DNA from: Anaerotignum sp.
GTDB taxonomy: Bacteria; Bacillota; Clostridia; Lachnospirales; Anaerotignaceae
Assembly (NCBI GenBank): GCA_017560955.1
Contig: JAFZDV010000207.1
Location: forward strand, 1-5,933
DNA: 5,933 nucleotides
Direction of reading: 5' to 3'
Part shown: piece after piece, positions 1 through 4,663 of the stretch
Layout: each line of letters begins with the position of its first letter
How positions within the stretch are numbered: position 1 is the first letter of the stretch
The notes under the pieces: model-generated
The model's input: only the letters and a program-made list of their open reading frames with translations
The model's database searches: none
What the model was told of the DNA's origin: nothing
Program-made: the position numbers and the translations under genes

Positions 1-52
1 CAGAAGGATGGTTATGTAATTGTTCCGTCAGATATTTTTCAAAATCCATCAT
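1..52 (-). CDS. 5' end of an unidentified protein gene (partial)
   Basis: An open frame starts at two adjacent ATG codons (52 and 49) and runs off the left edge. The visible N-terminus reads MMDFEKYLTEQLHNHPS. A purine-rich AAAGGA ribosome binding site lies at 62-67, nine bases before the first ATG, and the gene begins only 16 bases after the stop of the ECF transporter gene, so the two are probably co-transcribed. The N-terminus is charged and shows no signal peptide or membrane segment, suggesting a cytoplasmic protein. Seventeen codons are too few for a family assignment and no function is proposed. The second ATG is a possible start but sits farther from the ribosome binding site. Confidence 0.6.
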   Translation of the reverse strand, partial: MMDFEKYLTEQLHNHPS

Positions 53-68
53 AAGCGGATTTCCTTTC

Positions 69-590
69 TCATTTTTCCATAAATTTTTCCATGGCCATGA
101 CCACCACGGGGATCAGCACCAGCTGCAGCACGATACCGGGCAGGGCTGTAGTCACTGCCCCTGCCAGAAATGCAGGCAGACCAAAGTTTTCCGCACCGAC
201 GCAGACCATCATTGCCGCACCCCAGACCAGGCGACCCAGAACCATGGCACAAATCAGAGCAGTATAAATGCTGCCTTTTTTCTTCGGCAGGATGCGATAC
301 AGTCCACCGCAGACCAGACCATACACCGCCAGTTCAAAGGCCATGCAGATGGCCACAGGAAACATGGGCGGCATACCGAACAGCACAGAGCGGAACAAGG
401 GTGCCAGAAAGCCCACCAGAAGCCCCATTCCGCCGCCACAGAAGAAACCGCAGAGCAGCACAGGAAAATGCATGGGGCAAAGCATGGAACCAATCTGAGG
501 GATCTGCCCCGTCAGAAAGGGCATCACCAGTGCCAGTGCCAGAAATAAACCCGAAAGGGTCAGTTTTTTCACTTCTTTTGTCTTTTTCAT
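69..590 (-). CDS. ECF transporter S component (substrate-binding membrane subunit), probably vitamin uptake
   Basis: A 173-residue, very hydrophobic protein with a short basic N-terminus (MKKTKEVKK) and about six membrane segments, the size and layout of S components of energy-coupling factor transporters. Conserved-looking stretches are the N-terminal helix with small residues around 11-24, the LTGQIPQIGS loop (26-35), a CPMHFPVLLCGF segment (38-49) and FGMPPMFP (71-78). S components bind a vitamin or related micronutrient and dock on a shared EcfA/EcfA'/EcfT energizing module, which is not encoded in this window. The substrate cannot be read from sequence alone; pantothenate (PanT-like) is one guess. 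An ATG at 605 would add MGENK but has no ribosome binding site, whereas the ATG at 590 has GGGAGAG six bases upstream, so 590 is preferred. It lies downstream of maf and the DUF3842 gene but behind a terminator-like leader. Confidence 0.85.
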   Translation of the reverse strand: MKKTKEVKKLTLSGLFLALALVMPFLTGQIPQIGSMLCPMHFPVLLCGFFCGGGMGLLVGFLAPLFRSVLFGMPPMFPVAICMAFELAVYGLVCGGLYRILPKKKGSIYTALICAMVLGRLVWGAAMMVCVGAENFGLPAFLAGAVTTALPGIVLQLVLIPVVVMAMEKFMEK

Positions 591-596
591 TTTATT

Positions 597-603
597 CTCT
601 CCC
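597..603 (-). promoter_or_regulatory. Ribosome binding site that sets the ECF gene start
   Basis: GGGAGAG on the minus strand, six bases before the ATG at 590. It overlaps the alternative upstream ATG at 603-605, which argues against that start. It lies just downstream of the U-tract of the leader hairpin, so folding of the leader could affect access to it (inference). Confidence 0.7.
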
Positions 604-610
604 ATATGAT

Positions 611-650
611 AAAAAAAGGCGCACTTTCCCCTTCTGGGAACCGTGACACC
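611..650 (-). terminator. Terminator-like hairpin with U7 in the leader of the ECF gene (possible attenuator)
   Basis: On the minus strand, GGTGTCAC pairs with GTGCGCC (G-U pairs and one bulged base), enclosing an inner UUCCC-AGAA-GGGGAA stem-loop. The hairpin covers 618-650 and is followed directly by seven U residues (611-617). This is a rho-independent terminator shape. It ends seven bases before the ribosome binding site of the ECF gene, so it may be a leader attenuator for that gene rather than only the end of the maf transcript. I recognise no known riboswitch aptamer; the RNA ahead of it from the predicted start site is only about 10 bases long. Confidence 0.6.
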
Positions 651-666
651 TTCTTAGCATCGTTAT

Positions 667-695
667 TCTTTATTTTTCTGTCATAAAAAAATCAA
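667..695 (-). promoter_or_regulatory. Possible weak promoter for the ECF gene
   Basis: On the minus strand TTGATT (690-695) and TAAAGA (667-672) are separated by 17 bases, a sigma-A-like arrangement that would start transcription near 660, just before the leader hairpin. The -35 overlaps the T-tract of the upstream terminator candidate and the -10 is a poor match, so this could be chance in AT-rich DNA. Confidence 0.3.
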
Positions 696-709
696 AAGAC
701 TTCTGTCTT
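684..709 (-). terminator. Weak rho-independent terminator candidate after the DUF3842 gene
   Basis: On the minus strand AAGAC (705-709 complement) pairs with GTCTT (696-700 complement) around an AGAA loop, followed by TTGATTTTTTT. The stem is only five pairs and AT-rich, but the T-rich tail and the position about 30 bases after the stop codon fit a terminator or partial terminator of the maf-DUF3842 transcript. A perfect six-base inverted repeat lies just upstream at 714-729. Confidence 0.45.
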
Positions 710-713
710 ATCA

Positions 714-729
714 TTATCCTTCAGGATAA
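714..729. repeat. Perfect short inverted repeat, TTATCC-TTCA-GGATAA
   Basis: Six-base arms around a four-base loop, eleven bases downstream of the DUF3842 stop codon in the minus orientation. There is no T-tract immediately next to it on either strand. It could be an extra stem of the terminator region, an RNA-stabilising hairpin or an operator; nothing in the sequence decides between these. Confidence 0.5.
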
Positions 730-739
730 CAGAAACAGT

Positions 740-1174
740 TTAACATGTTTTTCTGTCAGAAGCAACCTGTTTCTCCAGTCCATGCAGTTTTACCATCACA
801 TCAGCGATGAGGGTAGACATGGAAAGGTCAGGCACACCAGCCACCAGATTATCACATTTATTCACAGGCAGCAGGATACGCACCGCGTCCGCCTGCGCCA
901 CCGCCACTGCCATTTTAGGGGTCACTTCCCCAAACATAGCATCTGCAATGACGATACCGATGGGCCCGATGATCACATCTGCCTTTCTGCAGGCCACCAC
1001 AACAGGATTTTCCCCCGTGGATGCCTGATGGGCACCGGCCTTCAGCATGGCCGCCGTTGCAATGGCATTGGTGCCTACCGCCATCACCTTCACTTCTTTC
1101 ATCTGCTGCAGGATGCTCTTTACCAGCTGACTGCCCAGCTGACCGCCCTGCCCGTCGATCACTAAAATATTCAT
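740..1174 (-). CDS. DUF3842 family protein (unknown function)
   Basis: A 144-residue protein starting MNILVIDGQGGQLGSQLV. The N-terminal beta strand followed by a glycine-rich DGQGGQLG loop resembles the nucleotide-binding start of a Rossmann-like fold. Conserved-looking later segments are the AVGTNAIATAAMLKAGA region (32-48), the VVACRKADVIIGPIGIV region (58-74), and PVNKCDN near residue 102. This matches what I know of DUF3842 proteins, which are common in Clostridia and have no established function. It is cytoplasmic, with no signal peptide. The start at 1174 is supported by an AAGG(TGAGG) ribosome binding site that overlaps the stop codon of maf; the two genes are nine bases apart and probably translationally coupled. 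A ligand or enzymatic role linked to maf would be speculation. Confidence 0.85.
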   Translation of the reverse strand: MNILVIDGQGGQLGSQLVKSILQQMKEVKVMAVGTNAIATAAMLKAGAHQASTGENPVVVACRKADVIIGPIGIVIADAMFGEVTPKMAVAVAQADAVRILLPVNKCDNLVAGVPDLSMSTLIADVMVKLHGLEKQVASDRKTC

Positions 1175-1183
1175 AGCCTCACC

Positions 1184-1747
1184 TTACATCATTTTCTTCA
1201 GTTCCTGATACACTCTGCCGATGGGCAGACCTACCACATTGTAGTAATCCCCTGCAATGCCCTTCACATGAACAGCGAAATCCCCCTGAATGCCGTAGGC
1301 ACCAGCCTTGTCCATGGGGTCACCACTTTCGATGTAAGCATTGATATCTTCCTCGGAAATAGGGTAGAGATACACATCCGTTTTTTCCGCAAAAGTGATA
1401 ACTTCTGCCTGTTCCCCTGTACGGATGATGGTCACACCTGTATAAACCTGATGGCAGTCATCGGAGATCATGTCCAGCATACGGAACGCATCCGCTTTAT
1501 CTTTGGGCTTGCCCATGATTTCGTCACCTTTGGCAACCACAGTGTCAGAACCTATGATGATGCATTCCTCTGTCTGCTGGTCGGCGATTTCTTTCGCCTT
1601 CTGCAGGGAAAGCTCCATCACCACTTCCGCAGGGATGGTTTTTGTGATGTTTTCTTCACCCTTCGCAGGAATAATATCAAATGCCAGACCGGTTTTGGCC
1701 AGCAGTTCTTTTCTTCTGGGAGAGGCCGAAGCCAGGATCAGTTTCAT
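1184..1747 (-). CDS. maf: Maf family nucleoside triphosphate pyrophosphatase (YhdE-like dTTP/UTP type)
   Basis: A 187-residue protein, full length for the family. It starts MKLILASASPRRKELL, the signature phosphate-binding SxSPRR loop (residues 7-12). The catalytic acidic residue sits in GSDTVV (D68), followed by GKPKD (79-83), the YTG motif near 102-104, and DKAGAYGIQG (146-155) with VVGLP (171-175). Maf proteins hydrolyse nucleoside triphosphates to monophosphates and pyrophosphate, removing non-canonical or excess nucleotides; the family is also tied to division arrest on overexpression. The DKAGAYGIQG motif is that of the YhdE (dTTP/UTP) branch rather than the YceF (m7GTP) branch; the substrate assignment is inferred from this. 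The frame stays open upstream to 1861, but the ATG at 1747 has a textbook ribosome binding site and begins at the family's conserved N-terminus. It heads the operon with the DUF3842 gene. Confidence 0.95.
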   Translation of the reverse strand: MKLILASASPRRKELLAKTGLAFDIIPAKGEENITKTIPAEVVMELSLQKAKEIADQQTEECIIIGSDTVVAKGDEIMGKPKDKADAFRMLDMISDDCHQVYTGVTIIRTGEQAEVITFAEKTDVYLYPISEEDINAYIESGDPMDKAGAYGIQGDFAVHVKGIAGDYYNVVGLPIGRVYQELKKMM

Positions 1748-1755
1748 GTTTGTTT

Positions 1756-1760
1756 CCTCC
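1756..1760 (-). promoter_or_regulatory. Ribosome binding site that sets the maf start
   Basis: GGAGG on the minus strand, eight bases before the ATG at 1747. It excludes the longer reading frame that begins at 1861, whose extra 38 residues are not like Maf proteins and cross the promoter. Confidence 0.85.
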
Positions 1761-1790
1761 ATATCATTCTGAAAATATCTTCTCTTTGTT

Positions 1791-1819
1791 ATTGTACTCA
1801 AACAGAAAAGGGCTGACAA
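1791..1819 (-). promoter_or_regulatory. Sigma-A-type promoter of the maf operon
   Basis: On the minus strand TTGTCA (-35, 1814-1819) and TACAAT (-10, 1791-1796) are exactly 17 bases apart. Each hexamer differs from consensus at one position. Transcription would start near 1784, giving a leader of about 36 bases before maf. No aptamer-like structure is visible in that short leader. Confidence 0.75.
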
Positions 1820-1820
1820 G

Positions 1821-1844
1821 AGGTCACAAGAAAAAGAAAGACCT
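1821..1844. repeat. Small inverted repeat between the divergent promoters
   Basis: AGGTC (1821-1825) and GACCT (1840-1844) form an inverted repeat with a 14-base A-rich spacer, just upstream of the maf -35 and ahead of the promoter of the divergent hydrolase gene. It could be a regulator binding site, but five-base arms are short enough to occur by chance. Confidence 0.25.
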
Positions 1845-1865
1845 GTAGAAAAAACAACCACTCCG

Positions 1866-1874
1866 TGGTATAAT
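1866..1874 (+). promoter_or_regulatory. Extended -10 promoter of the GDSL hydrolase gene
   Basis: TGGTATAAT on the plus strand is a perfect TGnTATAAT extended -10. No good -35 is present at 16 to 18 bases (nearest TGTAGA at 1844-1849 with 19 bases), which extended -10 promoters tolerate. Transcription would start near 1881, giving a leader of about 50 bases to the ATG at 1931. Confidence 0.65.
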
Positions 1875-1930
1875 AATTGAATTTGTTACAAAAATAATCC
1901 ATTTCATATACATCAACAAGGAGAACACCC

Positions 1931-3019
1931 ATGAAAAAACGAATCTTCAGCATCATCCTTGCCGCCGTTATGGCAGCAGGAATGACATATACCGCATTTG
2001 CGGCAGAGCCCACCAGAATCCTGGCACTGGGCGACAGCATCACCACAGGCTATGGCCTGAATGACCCCGAAAAAGAAAGTTTCACCGCATTACTCGGTGA
2101 AGAATATATCATCAATAACAAGGCCGTGGACGGTAACACCGTGACAGGCATTGCAAAACAGCTGAAAACAGGCGCCATCACACCACAGGAAATCGCCGCC
2201 GCTGATGCCATCACCATTACCATCGGCGGAAACGACCTGATGGCACTGCTTTATGCCAAAGCAGCCGCATACAATACAGCCAACGAAAAACCCGAACTTG
2301 CTCTGTTAGCCTGCAGCCAGACACTCCTTGATAAAAACAACGCTGATTATCCAATAAATTCCCCCGAATTTACAACAGCCTTATCCCTTTATCAGCAGAC
2401 CTTAACAGGGGTAACAACAACCCTCAGACAGGCAAATCCCGATGTAAAAATCATCGTAGCGACCCAGTATAACCCCTACATGGAATGCAAAGGGATCACA
2501 TTGCAAGGCATATCTCTGGAGCCCCTTTATACAGGCATGGAAGATGCCGCAAACAGACTGAATGCGACCATTCTCGCTGGTGCAGAAACAGGAGGCTACC
2601 GTGTGGCAGATGTAAAAACCGCCTTTGATGCCGCCCATTCCGCAGGCAGCGACCTTTCCAATGCCAACCTCGACATGACTGCCCTTGATCTGGACTTCCA
2701 CCCCACAGCTGCAGGTCATGCAATACTGGCACAGGCCTTCCGAGCGGCCCTTACAGCTCCTATTGACTTTTCCAATGGGAACTACACTCGCGCAGAGGTA
2801 GTAACTGCCCTGTGGCGTGCAATTGGTTCTCCTGCCCAGAAAAGCGGGAAAATGCCCTTTTCCGATGTTCCCACCGACAGCGAATATTCCAATGCTGTCC
2901 TCTGGGCGGTCAATAACAAAATCACTTTCGGCACATCCGAAACCACTTTCAGCCCTGATTCCATCTGCACTTCCGATCAGATCCAAACCTTTCTCAACCG
3001 CTGTTTTGGCGGAAAATAA
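1931..3019 (+). CDS. Secreted SGNH/GDSL-family hydrolase with C-terminal SLH region
   Basis: A 362-residue exported protein. Residues 1-24 form a signal peptide (basic MKKR, hydrophobic core, cleavage after TAFA). The SGNH catalytic domain spans about 28-275: block I ALGDSITTGYG with nucleophile S36, oxyanion residues in GGND (N101), and the C-terminal DFHPTAAGH with H257 as catalytic base and D255 its likely partner. Such enzymes are esterases or lipases that deacylate lipids, polysaccharides or wall polymers; the substrate here is unknown. Residues about 283-358 resemble SLH: the end of one repeat (YTRAEVVTALWRAIG) plus one complete repeat from PFSDVP to FLNR. That is about one and a half repeats rather than the usual three, and the second repeat has TSDQ where an arginine is usual after the Thr, so wall anchoring may be weak. 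An AAGGAG ribosome binding site lies eight bases before the ATG. The gene is monocistronic, divergent from maf, and ends in a strong terminator. Confidence 0.9.
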   Translation: MKKRIFSIILAAVMAAGMTYTAFAAEPTRILALGDSITTGYGLNDPEKESFTALLGEEYIINNKAVDGNTVTGIAKQLKTGAITPQEIAAADAITITIGGNDLMALLYAKAAAYNTANEKPELALLACSQTLLDKNNADYPINSPEFTTALSLYQQTLTGVTTTLRQANPDVKIIVATQYNPYMECKGITLQGISLEPLYTGMEDAANRLNATILAGAETGGYRVADVKTAFDAAHSAGSDLSNANLDMTALDLDFHPTAAGHAILAQAFRAALTAPIDFSNGNYTRAEVVTALWRAIGSPAQKSGKMPFSDVPTDSEYSNAVLWAVNNKITFGTSETTFSPDSICTSDQIQTFLNRCFGGK

Positions 3020-3025
3020 TGATAC

Positions 3026-3060
3026 AAAAAAGGACTCCTCATTCCGAGGAGTCTTTTTTT
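3026..3060. terminator. Strong bidirectional rho-independent terminator
   Basis: A perfect eight-base stem, GACTCCTC (3033-3040) and GAGGAGTC (3046-3053), encloses the loop ATTCC. A six-base A-tract lies on the left and a seven-base T-tract on the right, so the hairpin works in both directions. It sits between two convergent genes, six bases after the stop of the hydrolase gene and eight bases after the stop of the NHL/SLH gene. Confidence 0.93.
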
Positions 3061-3068
3061 GCAACTTC

Positions 3069-4661
3069 TTATTTGATATTCTGCAGATATTTCATAAAGA
3101 TCTGGGAAACTTCTGCCCTTGTGGCTGTTGCCTTGGGTGCCAGCAGGTTACCATCTCTGCCGTTGACGATACCATTGCTGTATGCCCAATCAGCTGCATT
3201 CACTGCCCAGTTTTCAAGGTCGTTGTAGTCGTTAAAACCGCTTACAGTTTTACCATCCTTTATGGACAGGTCTTTATCCATATGTTTTGCCAGGTTACGC
3301 AGCATCACCAGCATTTCCTGTCTGTTGATATTTTTATCAGGATAGAATCTGCCGTCATCAGAACCATTTGCGATACCGTTGTCTTTTGCCCACTGCACAT
3401 ATTTTGCATAATACATATCCTGTGCTACATCGCTGAATTCGCAGGATGTTTTATCGATCTTTTCGCCGTCTGCCTCACAGATACGGCCCACCACTGTCAC
3501 AAACATGCCTCTTGTCATGTTTGTATTGGGGGAGAACATTGCATCACCTGTGCCGCTGATCAGACCTCTTTCCTGCATAAACATAACCGCTTTAAAGAAC
3601 CAGTCTGCCTGTGTCACATCCTTGAAAATATCTGCACCTTCCCCCTTGGAAGATTTTTTCGCCAACGCATCATCCAGAGAATATACCAGACCTGCAAAAG
3701 GGTCTGTGATATACAATGTGCCGTTCATCATTGCCAGACCGCTGGGTTTTGCAGGATAAACAGACTGCAGGTGATCGGCATTGATCACCGCTGTGGAAAC
3801 CACACCATTCTTGATGGTACGCACCGCAGCGTTACCGCTGTCTGCCACATAAACCACACCATTCTGCACCAGAACATCCATGGGTTCTGCAAACTGCGCC
3901 TGACCTGCAGGGCCATCGTTGTAACCGCCTTCGTAGATACCATCAGATTCCAGATAGTAACCTGCTGCACCTGCAAAAGTAGTTACCTCGCCGTTTTCCA
4001 CTTTACGAATTCGCTGATTGCCTGTATCTGCTACATACAGAGCACCATTTTCCCAGTCCAGACCTGTAGGCTGGTTGAACTGTGCCGCATCCGCAGCGCC
4101 ATCCTGATAGCCTTCTTTGGTTGTGCCTGCAAAAGTCGTTACAGTACCTGCAGCATCAACTTTACGGATCACATTATTCTGTGTATCTGCAATATACAGA
4201 TTACCTTCGTCATCTGTTGTGATACCTGTAGGACCGTTAAAAGCAGTTTTGATACTTTCACCATCCTGATAACCTGCTTTACCGCTGCCTACGATCGTAT
4301 AAACCTTCTCTTCGCTGATATAACGCACAACATTGAAAGCAGTATCTGTCACAGCAAAGCCATTCAGATAAGGTGTAATGTCGTAAGGGTCGCCATAATA
4401 AGCAGTTTCCACATCGCCGTCGTAATAATATTCCAGGGCATCGCCGTAAATATCCTCTACTGCCACTTTACCGCTGTAGATACTTGCTTCGCCATCTACG
4501 ATCTGATAAATCACATTATCACTTTTATCTGTGACCAGCAGAACACCATCTGCATTGTGAATACCAACAGGTTCGCCCAAAATCGTTACCTGACCAAATG
4601 CTGTCTGGCATGTACCAAACACCATCAGCAGGCTCATTGTAAGTGCTAAAAACTTTTTCAT
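3069..4661 (-). CDS. Exported NHL-repeat beta-propeller protein with three C-terminal SLH domains
   Basis: A 530-residue protein. Residues 1-23 are a signal peptide (MKKF, hydrophobic core, AFG). Residues about 28-330 form NHL-type propeller repeats. Three are clear (about 126-179, 180-231 and 232-290), each with GYxDG, an AxF(N/A)xP segment, (L/V)Y(I/V)AD and R(K/T)(V/I); the first two end VTTFAG. More degenerate blades lie at about 30-60, 100-125 and 306-330. Three SLH domains follow (about 343-400, 407-463, 470-530), with the usual FxDV, G(I/L)xxG and (T/N)R motifs, the last being TRAE. SLH triplets usually bind pyruvylated wall polymer, so the protein is probably displayed on the cell surface; NHL propellers commonly bind proteins or other ligands, and no catalytic motif is visible. 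The ATG at 4661 is preferred because GGAGG lies seven bases upstream; the ATG at 4667 would be only one base from it. It is directly coupled to the upstream cyclase gene. Confidence 0.9.
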   Translation of the reverse strand: MKKFLALTMSLLMVFGTCQTAFGQVTILGEPVGIHNADGVLLVTDKSDNVIYQIVDGEASIYSGKVAVEDIYGDALEYYYDGDVETAYYGDPYDITPYLNGFAVTDTAFNVVRYISEEKVYTIVGSGKAGYQDGESIKTAFNGPTGITTDDEGNLYIADTQNNVIRKVDAAGTVTTFAGTTKEGYQDGAADAAQFNQPTGLDWENGALYVADTGNQRIRKVENGEVTTFAGAAGYYLESDGIYEGGYNDGPAGQAQFAEPMDVLVQNGVVYVADSGNAAVRTIKNGVVSTAVINADHLQSVYPAKPSGLAMMNGTLYITDPFAGLVYSLDDALAKKSSKGEGADIFKDVTQADWFFKAVMFMQERGLISGTGDAMFSPNTNMTRGMFVTVVGRICEADGEKIDKTSCEFSDVAQDMYYAKYVQWAKDNGIANGSDDGRFYPDKNINRQEMLVMLRNLAKHMDKDLSIKDGKTVSGFNDYNDLENWAVNAADWAYSNGIVNGRDGNLLAPKATATRAEVSQIFMKYLQNIK

Positions 4662-4663
4662 AC

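Noticed and set aside
49..493. Short minus-strand frames overlapping the ECF gene and plus-strand frames opposite it.
   Set aside because: They are out-of-frame shadows of the transporter gene, with no ribosome binding sites and no family resemblance.
1811..1829. CRP-like cAMP receptor site (TGTGA plus an imperfect second half on the minus strand) near the maf -35, of interest because of the cyclase nearby.
   Set aside because: Only one half-site matches; the other reads GTCAG rather than TCACA. The match is no better than chance.
1748..1861. N-terminal extension of the maf reading frame to an ATG at 1861.
   Set aside because: It runs through the maf promoter and lacks a ribosome binding site; Maf proteins begin at the MKLILASASPRR segment, which has its own GGAGG.
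3960..4140. Repeated DNA words (CTGCAAAAGT twice, 156 bases apart) that might be a DNA repeat element.
   Set aside because: They encode the repeated TFAG end of successive NHL blades, 52 residues apart, and are explained by protein repeats.
2817..4649. A 610-codon open frame on the plus strand, rich in Cys, His and Ile.
   Set aside because: It lies almost wholly antisense to the NHL/SLH gene, has no signal for a start, crosses the strong terminator at 3026-3060, and its composition is that of the complement of a coding frame. The minus-strand protein has clear domains.
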